Source: Leifsonia sp. ZF2019 (GTDB lineage: Bacteria; Actinomycetota; Actinomycetes; Actinomycetales; Microbacteriaceae). Taken from it: DNA of 64,000 bases. The notes beneath the pieces are model-generated. The model had not been told where the DNA came from. It was given only the letters and a program-made list of their open reading frames with translations, and did not search any database. The DNA is taken from the NCBI RefSeq assembly GCF_019924635.1, contig NZ_CP065037.1, positions 2,542,001 to 2,606,000 of the forward strand, in the 5' to 3' direction. Both the position numbers and the translations under genes were made by a program. This document shows, in pieces, positions 56,944 to 64,000 of this stretch; position 1 is the first letter of the stretch; each line of letters opens with the position of its first letter.

Positions 56944-56949
56944 ATCCTC

Positions 56950-57513
56950 ATGAGTTCCAACGAGGACGCGCGGCGCATCACGGGCTCGATGATCGACCCC
57001 CGCGTCATCGACCCCCGGCAGGAACTCGTGCGACACGACGACCTCTCGGAAGAGGAGCTTGCCGAGATCGTGTGCGTGCTCGCCGCCATCCGCGGCTGGC
57101 GAGAGGCCGAGCAGCGGCTGAGCTTCGAGTCGCGGACCAAGATGCGGCTCAACGAGACCGACATGAAGGCGTTGCGGTACATCATCGCCGCGACGAACGC
57201 CGATGTCGTCGTCACCGCCGGGGCGCTGTCCGAGCACCTGCGCATCTCGACGGCCTCCACCACCAAACTGCTCGACCGGCTGGAGGCCTCCGGCCACGTC
57301 GTACGCCGTCCGCACCCGACCGATCGGCGTGCCGTGACGGTGGTCATCACCCCCGAGACGCACAGCGAGGTGCGCCGCACCATGGGCCGCCAGCACGCGC
57401 GACGGTTCGAGGTGGCCCGAGCGCTCACCCACGAGGAGCGCGAGATCGTCACCCGCTTCCTGACTGACCTCAGCGCGACCGCCCTCGTCATCCCCTCCCC
57501 CTCCGAGGACTGA
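56950..57513 (+). CDS. MarR family regulator, probable carotenoid repressor (CrtR-like)
   Basis: A 187-residue MarR protein. A 60-residue N-terminal extension precedes the winged helix-turn-helix: VTAGALSEHLRISTASTTKLLDRLEASGHVVRRPHPTDRRAVTVVITPE. It is divergent from crtE across a palindromic operator, as for CrtR of Corynebacterium glutamicum, a MarR-type repressor of the crt operon reported to respond to GGPP. Ligand and target are inferred from this arrangement. The 3' end overlaps the convergent oxidoreductase gene by 26 bases. Confidence 0.85.
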   Translation: MSSNEDARRITGSMIDPRVIDPRQELVRHDDLSEEELAEIVCVLAAIRGWREAEQRLSFESRTKMRLNETDMKALRYIIAATNADVVVTAGALSEHLRISTASTTKLLDRLEASGHVVRRPHPTDRRAVTVVITPETHSEVRRTMGRQHARRFEVARALTHEEREIVTRFLTDLSATALVIPSPSED

Positions 57514-58993
57514 CCACCGAGCGCAGCCGGTCGGGCTCGGCGACGATGCGGTTCGCCATGCCGTTGAAGATCACGCCGTGGAAGGGCAGGATCGAGAACC
57601 AGTACAGCCGTCCGGCCAGCCCGCGGGGGAAGAAGACGGCCCGCTGACGGTAGTGGGAGCCTCCGCCGGCCGCCGGGGTGACGTCCAGCTCCAGCCACGC
57701 GCGGCCGGGCACCCGCATCTCGGCGCGCAGGCGCAGCGCACCACCCTCCGGGCCACGGGAGATCCGCTCCACCCGCCACCAGTCCAGCACCTCGCCGGTC
57801 GAGAGGCGATCGGCGTCGCGCCGCCCCCGCCGCAGCCCGACACCGCCGACGAGTTTGTCCATCCAGCCGCGGAGCGCCCAGGCCAGGGGGAACGAGTACC
57901 AGCCGCGCTCCCCGCCGATGCCCTCGACCACCCGCCAGAGCTCGGCCGGTGCGGCATCGGACTCCCGCTCCCGGACGTCGGTGTAGACGGTGTGCCCGGT
58001 CCATTCGGGGTCGCTCGGCAACGGGTCGCTCGGCGCCCCGGCGACAGAGGAGTTGCGCCAGCTCGTCTCGACGTCGCCGTCCCGCATCCGCGCCAGCGCG
58101 AGCCGGACAGCCGTGCGGTAGCCGGTGAGCCCGCCCTCCGGCGGCGGGATCACCGCGTCGATGTCGTGCTCGCGCATCACGCAGTCGTACTGCAGCGACT
58201 CGATGATCGGGACCGCGAGGCTGCGCGGGATGGGCGTCACCAGGTTCACCCATTGCGACGCGAGCCACGGGGTGAAGACCGGCAGCGACGCGATCGGCCG
58301 CTGCGGGAGCCCCGCCTCGACCGCATACCCGTTCATCATCTGGCCGTAGCGCAGGATGTCGGGGCCTCCGATGTCGAACGCGCGGGACACCTCCGGGGGC
58401 AGCTCCGCGGCGGCGAGGAGGTAGTGCAGCACGTCGCGGATCGCGATCGGCTGGATGCGGTTGCGCACCCAGCGGGGCGCCGGCATGTACGGGAGGACCT
58501 CGGTGAGCTGCCGGATCATCTCGAACGACGCAGAGCCGGAGCCGATGACGACCCCGGCCTGCAGCACGATCGCCGGCACGCCGGAGTCGAGCAGGATGCG
58601 GCCGACGGCGACCCGCGAGCGCAGATGCTGGGACAGCGGCCCGTCCGGGTGCAGGGCGCCCAGATAGACGATCCGGCTCACGCCCGCCGTACGGGCCGCC
58701 TCGGCGACGACGCGCGCGGTGTCGGCCTCCTCCGATGCGAAGTCCCCGCGTGCGCGCATCGAGTGGACGAGATAGTAGACGACGTCGATCTCCGCCATCG
58801 CGCGCTCCAGCGACGCGGCGTCGGACAGGTCGCCCTCGACGACCTCCACCTCGGCGGCCCAGGGCACGTCGGCGAGCTTCTGCGGCGACCGCGCCAGGAC
58901 CCGCACGGAGTGGCCGCGCGCGAGCAGCCGCGGCACGAGCCTCCCACCCACGTAGCCGGTGGCGCCGGTCACGAGCACGCGCTGGGAGGTCAT
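57488..58993 (-). CDS. NAD(P)-binding oxidoreductase with C-terminal DUF2867 domain
   Basis: A 501-residue two-domain protein. The N-terminal atypical SDR domain starts RVLVTGATGYVGGRLVPRLLARGH and includes VYYLVHSM and VYLGALHPDG; the C-terminal part from about residue 340 (ELWRVVEGIGGERGWYSFPLAWALRGWMDKLVGGVGLRRGR) fits DUF2867, possibly lipid-binding. Function unknown. ATG at 58993 is preceded by TATGGT at exactly 6 bases. It is convergent with the MarR gene. Confidence 0.87.
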   Translation of the reverse strand: MTSQRVLVTGATGYVGGRLVPRLLARGHSVRVLARSPQKLADVPWAAEVEVVEGDLSDAASLERAMAEIDVVYYLVHSMRARGDFASEEADTARVVAEAARTAGVSRIVYLGALHPDGPLSQHLRSRVAVGRILLDSGVPAIVLQAGVVIGSGSASFEMIRQLTEVLPYMPAPRWVRNRIQPIAIRDVLHYLLAAAELPPEVSRAFDIGGPDILRYGQMMNGYAVEAGLPQRPIASLPVFTPWLASQWVNLVTPIPRSLAVPIIESLQYDCVMREHDIDAVIPPPEGGLTGYRTAVRLALARMRDGDVETSWRNSSVAGAPSDPLPSDPEWTGHTVYTDVRERESDAAPAELWRVVEGIGGERGWYSFPLAWALRGWMDKLVGGVGLRRGRRDADRLSTGEVLDWWRVERISRGPEGGALRLRAEMRVPGRAWLELDVTPAAGGGSHYRQRAVFFPRGLAGRLYWFSILPFHGVIFNGMANRIVAEPDRLRSVVSPRRGRG

Positions 58994-58999
58994 GCGCCG

Positions 59000-59067
59000 A
59001 CCATACGCCGCACCGCGCGACGCGCAAGCAGGGGTGGAGCGGGAGCGTCGCCCGTGTCCTGTACGGT
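59000..59067. promoter_or_regulatory. Divergent leaderless promoters, oxidoreductase and small conserved gene
   Basis: Minus strand: TATGGT (59000-59005), 6 bases, ATG 58993. Plus strand: TACGGT (59062-59067), 6 bases, ATG 59074. Both gaps lack a ribosome binding site. Confidence 0.5.
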
Positions 59068-59073
59068 TCTCGC

Positions 59074-59415
59074 ATGGGCAAGCTCGTATATGCGGGGACG
59101 ACGGAGATCGGATTCGAAGACCGTGTCCTCGCACACCTGCAGATCGTGATCGGTCTCAAGCTGCGACGCAAGGAGGGCTTCTTCTTCTCCTGGCGCGACG
59201 AGCAGGGCGTCGGGGACGGCCGCAGCGCGATCTGGGTGGACCCGGCGGTGCCGCTTTTGTTCCGCTACAGCGGGGGCCGGCCCCCCAAGATCAACAAGGT
59301 CTGGCTGGAGCAGCTCACGATCTCGTCCAACAGCGCGGCCGGACTGCAGCTGACGGAGGAGATCGGAGCGCTCGGCGCCGACGAGGTCGACGCCGACTCC
59401 CCTCCGGGGCGCTGA
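59074..59415 (+). CDS. Small conserved protein of Microbacteriaceae type (DUF7882-like)
   Basis: A 113-residue protein beginning MGKLVYAGTTEIGFEDRVLAHLQ, with a FFFSWRDEQGVGDGRSAIWVDPAVPLLFRYSG core and an acidic tail. I recall this family as common in Microbacteriaceae and sometimes labelled as DNA ligase-related, but nothing in the sequence shows nucleotidyltransferase motifs. Function unknown. The start is set by the TACGGT-6-ATG promoter. Confidence 0.75.
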   Translation: MGKLVYAGTTEIGFEDRVLAHLQIVIGLKLRRKEGFFFSWRDEQGVGDGRSAIWVDPAVPLLFRYSGGRPPKINKVWLEQLTISSNSAAGLQLTEEIGALGADEVDADSPPGR

Positions 59416-59513
59416 CCGCCGGGAGGCCGTGACCGCCGAGAGGCCTTGATCGCTATCACGCCCGCGCCTACCGTGGGCGCTGTCCACGGCGTGGCAGGAA
59501 GCGAGGAGAGGCC

Positions 59514-59702
59514 ATGACAGCGGACGAGGCGGTTCCGGCCCCAGGGGTTCCGACGGACGCAGTGCCCGCGGCGGGTGCTCCGAGCGGTGACGACGGCCAG
59601 GCCGCGCCGCGCACCGCGGACGCCGCCCTCTCCGGCGAGCAGCCCGGCGACATCCCGTTCGAGCAGGCGGCCGCCGAGCACGAGAACCCCGCGCTCAGCT
59701 GA
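59514..59702 (+). CDS. Small hypothetical protein, 62 residues
   Basis: Not recognised. A short Ala/Pro/Glu-rich, probably disordered protein ending GDIPFEQAAAEHENPALS. The ATG is preceded by GAGGAGAGG at good spacing, which supports translation. It lies between the DUF7882-like gene and the convergent sigma factor gene. The composition is low in complexity, so a chance frame remains possible. Confidence 0.5.
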   Translation: MTADEAVPAPGVPTDAVPAAGAPSGDDGQAAPRTADAALSGEQPGDIPFEQAAAEHENPALS

Positions 59703-59738
59703 GCCCGGGGTTCCGGTGGAGGGTGCGGGTGCGTGCGC

Positions 59739-60650
59739 TCAGCGCAGGTACTCGAGCAGCTCGGGGCAGCGCAGGCGCTTGAGGCTGCGCGTCTCCAGCT
59801 GGCGGACCCGCTCGCGGGTGATGCCGTAGACCTCGCCGACCTCGTCGAGGGTCATCGGCTTGTGGCCGTCGAGCCCGAAGCGCATCCGCACGACCTTCGC
59901 GTCGCGCGGCGGGAGCTCGCGGAGGCGATCCTCCAGATCGCGGTGGCGGAACACGACCTCCACGGCCTCCGGCGGCCCGGGGAAGTCGTCGTCCTCGATG
60001 AGGTCGCCGAGCTCGGCGCCCTCGTTCTCCCCGACCGGCACGGCCAGCGAGACGGTCTCGGAGTCGCTCATCTGCAGCTTGTGCACCTCGGCCTCGGTGA
60101 GGTTGGCGGCCTCCGCCAGCTCCTCCAGGGTGGGCGTGCGGCCCAGCTCCCCGCCGAGGTCGCGGCGGATGCGGTCGAGCTTGTCGATCTTCTCCACGGT
60201 GTGCACCGGGATGCGGATCATGCGGGCCGTGTCCGCGATGCCGCGGAGGATCGACTGGCGGATCCACCAGGTGGCGTAGGTCGAGAACTTGTTGCCCGTG
60301 CGGTAGTCGAACTTCTCGACCGCGCGGACGAGGCCGAGGTTGCCCTCCTGGATCAGATCCATCACCGGGAGTCCGCGACCGGAGTAGCGCTTGGCGATGC
60401 TCACCACCAGACGCAGGTTGGCCTCGATGAAGCGCTCGAAGGCGCGCTTGCCGTCGTCGGAGAGGTACTGCAGTTCGCGCTTCTCGCGCGGGGTCAAGCC
60501 GGGGCGGGTGGCGAGCCGGTCGCCCGCGAGGACTCCGACCTCGATGCGCTTGGCCAGCGCCACCTCTTCGTCGGCCGTCAGCAGCCGGGTCCTGCCGATC
60601 GAATTCAGGTAGTCGCGCACCGGGTCGCTGGTCACTTCGAGCACAGTCAT
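59739..60650 (-). CDS. Group 2 sigma-70 family RNA polymerase sigma factor
   Basis: A 303-residue sigma factor with regions 1.2 to 4.2 but no long region 1.1. Region 1.2/2.1: DPVRDYLNSIGRTRLLTADEEVALAKRIE; region 2.3-2.4: EKFDYRTGNKFSTYATWWIRQSI; region 3: PVHTVEKIDKL; region 4.2: MTLDEVGEVYGITRERVRQLETRSLKRLR. The size and lack of region 1.1 suggest a non-essential, stress or stationary-phase factor of the SigB/HrdD type rather than the principal sigma. ATG at 60650 is the first in frame. Confidence 0.92.
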   Translation of the reverse strand: MTVLEVTSDPVRDYLNSIGRTRLLTADEEVALAKRIEVGVLAGDRLATRPGLTPREKRELQYLSDDGKRAFERFIEANLRLVVSIAKRYSGRGLPVMDLIQEGNLGLVRAVEKFDYRTGNKFSTYATWWIRQSILRGIADTARMIRIPVHTVEKIDKLDRIRRDLGGELGRTPTLEELAEAANLTEAEVHKLQMSDSETVSLAVPVGENEGAELGDLIEDDDFPGPPEAVEVVFRHRDLEDRLRELPPRDAKVVRMRFGLDGHKPMTLDEVGEVYGITRERVRQLETRSLKRLRCPELLEYLR

Positions 60651-60841
60651 CGTGTCATCCCATCAGCTCGTTCGTCTGCGTTGCCGCGGTTGTTCGGTTC
60701 TTCCTTGCGTCCTCAGAGTAGGCAGGAGGGTATGTACCCCAACAAGGGGTTGACACTCCGACGACGCGTGCGCTAAAGCCTGTTTTCGTCCCCCGAATCC
60801 GCGCTGATGTCAAGGCTCTGCGCGGAATCCCCGGCGGATCG
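60651..60841. promoter_or_regulatory. Divergent intergenic region between the sigma factor and MFS genes
   Basis: About 190 bases without a gene. It contains a small palindrome GGGTA-TG-TACCC (60728-60739) followed by CCCC-AACAA-GGGG (60737-60749), and a TTGACA on the plus strand near 60750-60755. These could be an operator and a -35 box, but which gene they serve is not clear. Confidence 0.35.
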
Positions 60842-60847
60842 TACGGT
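60842..60847 (+). promoter_or_regulatory. Putative leaderless -10 element for the MFS gene
   Basis: TACGGT followed by 7 bases and GTG at 60855, which fixes the start of the transporter gene; no ribosome binding site is present. Confidence 0.5.
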
Positions 60848-60854
60848 GGCGGTC

Positions 60855-62372
60855 GTGAGCACACGTACACACGGTTCCCCTGCACCGACCCTCGGCACCA
60901 TCCGGACGCTGATCCCCGCGCGGATGGACCGTCTGCCCTGGTCCCGCTTCCACTGGCTCGTCGTCCTCGGGCTGGGGACGGTGTGGATCCTCGACGGCCT
61001 CGAAGTCACCATCGTCGGCGCGATCGGCAGCCGTCTCACCGAGCCCGGCAGCGGTCTCGGGCTGACGACCGGCGAGGTCGGTGTCGCGGCGGCGATCTAC
61101 GTGGCGGGCGCGTGCGTCGGCTCGCTCGTCTTCGGGTACCTCACGGATCGCTTCGGCCGGAAGAAGCTGTTCATCCTCACCCTCGGCCTCTACCTCGTCG
61201 CCACGGTGCTCACGGCCTTCTCGTTCGCCCCGTGGATGTTCTTCCTCTTCCGCTTCTTCACCGGTGCGGGCATCGGCGGCGAATACGCCGCCATCAACTC
61301 GGCCATCGACGAGCTCATCCCCGCCCGCCGCCGGGGACTCGTCGACCTGGCGATCAACGGGTCCTACTGGCTCGGCACGGCGTTCGGCGCGGTGCTCACC
61401 GTGTTCCTGCTCAATGAGCAGCTCTTCGCCGCCGACATCGGCTGGCGCCTCGCGTTCGGCCTGGGCGCGCTGCTCGGGCTCGTGATCCTCCTCGTGCGGC
61501 GCAACGTGCCCGAGTCGCCTCGGTGGATGTTCATCCACGGTCGCGACGAAGACGCCGAGAAACTGGTGGACGGCATCGAGGGCGACATCGAGGAGGAGCG
61601 GGGCGAGAGCCTCCCCGTGGTCCCCGACGAGAAGTCGATCGAGATCCGGCAGCGCCGTTCCACCGGCTTCGGCGAGATCGTGCGGACCGCGGTCACCCGC
61701 TACCCCAAGCGCTTCGTGCTCGGGCTGTCGCTGTTCATCGGTCAGGCCTTCCTCTACAACGCCGTGTTCTTCACCTACTCACTCGTACTGACGAAGCTGC
61801 TGCACGTGCCGGACGACATCGCCCCGTGGGCGCTCGTCCCGATCGCGGTCGGCAACTTCCTCGGCCCGATCCTCCTCGGCCACCTGTTCGACACGGTCGG
61901 GCGCAAGGTGATGATCACCACCTCGTACGTCGGCAGCGGGGTACTGCTGGTCGGCACCGCGATCCTCTTCGACGCGGGGGCGCTGGACGCGTTCTGGCTC
62001 ACCGCCTGCTGGATGGCCGTCTTCTTCCTCGCCTCCGCCGGCGCCAGCAGCGCCTATCTGACGGTGAGCGAGATCTTCCCGATGGAGACGCGCGCGATGT
62101 CCATCGCCTTCTTCTACGCGGTCGGCACCGGGCTCGGCGGCATCATCGGCCCCATCCTGTTCGGCCAGCTCATCGAGGGCGGCATCCACTCGGTCGTGAT
62201 CGGCTACTACCTCGGCGCCGGCTTGATGATCGCGGCGGGGCTCGTGGAGCTGTTCCTCGGGGTGGACGCGGAAGGCAAGTCGCTGGAGGACATCGCGCAG
62301 CCGCTGTCGGCCCGGGACGCGGCGGCCACAGATGCGGAGGGGCCGGCGTCGACGAGATCAGCCCGCGAGTAG
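60855..62372 (+). CDS. MFS transporter (sugar/metabolite:H+ symporter type)
   Basis: A 505-residue major facilitator with about twelve helices. The loop 2-3 motif is GYLTDRFGRKKLFIL, and its second-half counterpart is GHLFDTVGRKVMI; EYAAINSAIDELIPARRRG resembles the sugar porter signature. The central loop contains an acidic EGDIEEERGE stretch. Substrate unknown. GTG at 60855 is chosen from promoter spacing. The 3' end overlaps the topoisomerase gene by 15 bases. Confidence 0.88.
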   Translation: MSTRTHGSPAPTLGTIRTLIPARMDRLPWSRFHWLVVLGLGTVWILDGLEVTIVGAIGSRLTEPGSGLGLTTGEVGVAAAIYVAGACVGSLVFGYLTDRFGRKKLFILTLGLYLVATVLTAFSFAPWMFFLFRFFTGAGIGGEYAAINSAIDELIPARRRGLVDLAINGSYWLGTAFGAVLTVFLLNEQLFAADIGWRLAFGLGALLGLVILLVRRNVPESPRWMFIHGRDEDAEKLVDGIEGDIEEERGESLPVVPDEKSIEIRQRRSTGFGEIVRTAVTRYPKRFVLGLSLFIGQAFLYNAVFFTYSLVLTKLLHVPDDIAPWALVPIAVGNFLGPILLGHLFDTVGRKVMITTSYVGSGVLLVGTAILFDAGALDAFWLTACWMAVFFLASAGASSAYLTVSEIFPMETRAMSIAFFYAVGTGLGGIIGPILFGQLIEGGIHSVVIGYYLGAGLMIAAGLVELFLGVDAEGKSLEDIAQPLSARDAAATDAEGPASTRSARE

Positions 62373-63326
62373 CTCCAGCAGCGCCGGTTCCGGCACCCGC
62401 CCACCGGACGTGTCGATGACCTCGCCCTGGCGGTAGCGGTCGAACACGCGCGGGTCGATGTAGCTGTTGCGCGCGATCGCGGGGGTGTTTCCCAGCGCGG
62501 CGGCGGCCTCGTTGACCGCGGCGGTGACGCGCTTCTTGCGGCGCGATTCCGTCGTGCTCGTCCCGAACGCGGCGAGCGCCTCCGCCGCGACGATGGTGCC
62601 GTGGAGGGTGCGGAAGTCCTTGGCGGTGAACTCCCCGCCGGTGTGGCGTCGGATGTACTCGTTGAGGGAGGCGGGACGGATCGAGTGCCAGGTGCCGTCC
62701 TTCCACGAGAGCAGGCGGGAGCGCTGACCGCGGAGCGCCTGGATCTGGGTGAGCAGCTCGGCGAGATCGGCGTCGACGAGCGTGCTCGTCCACTTCTGGG
62801 CGGACTTCGCCGGGAAGGTGAGGGTGATTTCGTCTCCGTCGATGCGGGCGTGGCGGCAGAGCAGGGTGGTGAGGCCGCGGCTGCCGTTGGCGTGGAGGTA
62901 TTCCTCGCTGCCGATGCGCACGCTGCCGAGGTCGATGATGCGGAACGCGGCGGCGAGGACGCGGTCACGGGTGAATCCCTCCGCGCGAAGGTCCATCGTC
63001 ACCTTGCGGCGTGCCCCGGGAAGGGTCTCGGCCAGCTGAGCGGCGCGCTCGAACTTGATGCGATCCTGGTGCAGTCGCCAGGCGTCGTGGTACCGGTACT
63101 GCCGCCGGCCGGCCTGGTCCGTGCCGGCGGCCTGGATGTGGCCGCGGGCATCCGGCGAGATCCAGACGTCCTCCCACGCCGGCGGGATGACGAGCGAGCG
63201 GATGCGCTCCAGCTCGCGCTCGTCGACGACCGGGTTGCCGGCCTCGTCCTCGTAGACGGGGCCCTTCGCGCTCGGGCGACGGTGGTATCCCGGCCCCGAG
63301 GGGTCGGAGCGGCGCAGGCGCGTCAC
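62358..63326 (-). CDS. DNA topoisomerase IB
   Basis: A 322-residue poxvirus-type/bacterial type IB topoisomerase that relaxes supercoils through a 3'-phosphotyrosyl link. The N-terminal domain has IPPAWEDVWISPDARGHIQAAGTDQAGRRQYRYH, and the catalytic domain KDFRTLHGT and ARNSYIDPRVF, whose Tyr is the expected nucleophile. GTG at 63326 overlaps the ku stop (GTGA), so the two genes are coupled. Confidence 0.92.
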   Translation of the reverse strand: MTRLRRSDPSGPGYHRRPSAKGPVYEDEAGNPVVDERELERIRSLVIPPAWEDVWISPDARGHIQAAGTDQAGRRQYRYHDAWRLHQDRIKFERAAQLAETLPGARRKVTMDLRAEGFTRDRVLAAAFRIIDLGSVRIGSEEYLHANGSRGLTTLLCRHARIDGDEITLTFPAKSAQKWTSTLVDADLAELLTQIQALRGQRSRLLSWKDGTWHSIRPASLNEYIRRHTGGEFTAKDFRTLHGTIVAAEALAAFGTSTTESRRKKRVTAAVNEAAAALGNTPAIARNSYIDPRVFDRYRQGEVIDTSGGRVPEPALLELLAG

Positions 63327-64000
63327 GCGGGCTTCTTCGTCTTCTTCGTCGGAGCTTTCTTGGCTGAGCCCCCCGACGACTTCTTCGCCGAGCCCGCGTC
63401 TGGGTCCGTGCCGGAGCGGCTGCGCTCGACGCTGCGCTGGAGCGCCTCCATGAGGTCGATGACCTCGCCGCCGCCCTTCGCCTTCTCCGGCTCCTCGCCG
63501 AAGGTCTCGGCGGTGTCGATGCTCTCGCCTTGCTCGAGCTTCGCATCGATGAGCTTGCGGAGCTCCTCCTGGTACTCGTCGGTGAACTTCTCCGGCTCGA
63601 AGTCGCCGGCGAAGCTCTCCATCAGCGCGGCGGAGAGCTTCAGCTCGCGCTCGGTGATGCGCGGCGAGCTGTCGAGGGCGGGGAAGTCGGCCTCGCGGAT
63701 CTCGTCGTGCCACAGCATCGTCTGCAGCACGAGCACGTTCCCGCGGACGCGCAGCGCGCCCAGCCGGGTCTTCTGGCGGAGCGCGAAGTTGACGATCGCG
63801 GTGCGGTCCTCGTCCTCCAGCGTCTTCCGCAGCAGGGCGTAGGCCTTGAGCGACGTGGAGTCGGGCTCCAGGTAGTAGCTGCGGTCGAGCATCATCGGGT
63901 CGATCTGCTCGTTCGGCACGAACTCGACGACGTCGATCTCGCGGCTGCGCTCGGCGGGCAGGGAGGCGAGGTCGTCGGGCGTCAGGATGACCGTCCGCTC
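63323..64000 (-). CDS. ku: Ku DNA-end-binding protein (3' part; 5' end outside the window)
   Basis: The bacterial Ku homodimer binds double-strand ends and recruits LigD in non-homologous end joining. The visible 225 codons cover the central and C-terminal parts: VVEFVPNEQIDPMMLDRSYYLEPD, KAYALLRKTLEDEDRTAIVNF and LVLQTMLWHDEIREAD are typical. The tail is long and Lys/Ala-rich (KKAPTKKTKKPA), as in actinobacterial Ku with DNA-binding extensions. Start codon beyond base 64000. Confidence 0.93.
   Translation of the reverse strand, partial: ERTVILTPDDLASLPAERSREIDVVEFVPNEQIDPMMLDRSYYLEPDSTSLKAYALLRKTLEDEDRTAIVNFALRQKTRLGALRVRGNVLVLQTMLWHDEIREADFPALDSSPRITERELKLSAALMESFAGDFEPEKFTDEYQEELRKLIDAKLEQGESIDTAETFGEEPEKAKGGGEVIDLMEALQRSVERSRSGTDPDAGSAKKSSGGSAKKAPTKKTKKPA

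Noticed and set aside
59074..59415. ATP-dependent DNA ligase, a label I recall for this family
   Set aside because: The 113-residue protein has no KxDG nucleotidyltransferase motif; it is kept as a protein of unknown function.

Overview
The window is about 64 kb of high-GC DNA with dense, short-spaced operons and many GTG and TTG starts. It looks like a chromosomal segment of an actinobacterium of the family Microbacteriaceae, most probably Leifsonia or a close relative. The basis is the actinobacterial division/cell-wall (dcw) cluster running into wag31/divIVA, the C50 carotenoid set crtE-B-I-Ye-Yf-Eb, Rv2175c/PknL and GarA/FtsR-type genes, and a small protein family that I associate with Microbacteriaceae. 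I recognised no rRNA, tRNA, prophage, transposase or CRISPR array.

Layout. (1) 1-1.9 kb: 5' part of hisD, a flavin reductase and a cupin. (2) 1.9-25.3 kb, minus strand: one long cell-envelope block, transcribed from mraZ downward: mraZ-rsmH-ftsL-ftsI-murE-murF-mraY-murD-ftsW-murG-murC-ftsQ-ftsZ-yggS-sepF-yggT-divIVA-lspA-rluD-dnaE. Many genes overlap by 1-4 bases. A three-repeat MraZ-type operator lies upstream of mraZ. (3) 25.5-35.9 kb: DUF3040 protein, polyprenyl synthase, Rv2175c-like regulator, LysM cell-wall protein, PASTA kinase (PknL type), class II DAHP synthase, acyltransferase, ROK glucokinase and acyl-CoA synthetase. The gene content and order recall the Mycobacterium region around Rv2166c-Rv2187. 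(4) 35.9-37.0 kb: a frameshifted DUF559 nuclease-like gene bounded by copies of a 20-bp repeat. This is the most unusual accessory locus here. (5) 37-46.6 kb: epimerase, peptide deformylase, two ParA/MinD ATPases, pyruvate carboxylase, two MerR regulators, a GarA-like FHA protein and a CDP-alcohol phosphatidyltransferase. (6) 46.7-51.7 kb: small metabolic and hypothetical genes, including a J-domain/NERD-like fusion. (7) 51.7-57.5 kb: carotenoid operon with a divergent MarR regulator and a palindromic operator. (8) 57.5-64 kb: an oxidoreductase, a group 2 sigma factor, an MFS transporter, topoisomerase IB and the 3' part of ku.

How the genes work together. The main block makes lipid II (MurC-F, MraY, MurG), polymerises and crosslinks it at the septum (FtsW, FtsI, FtsL, FtsQ), and builds and anchors the Z ring and the growing pole (FtsZ, SepF, DivIVA). 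PknL, its likely substrate Rv2175c, the FHA protein and the MerR FtsR homologue are growth-control factors known from related actinobacteria. The crt operon makes a C50 cyclic carotenoid from geranylgeranyl diphosphate, probably repressed by the MarR protein.

A recurring regulatory feature is a TAnnnT -10 element placed exactly 6 or 7 bases before the start codon of at least twelve genes, which implies widespread leaderless transcription. All functional calls come from reading motifs and context; no database search was run.
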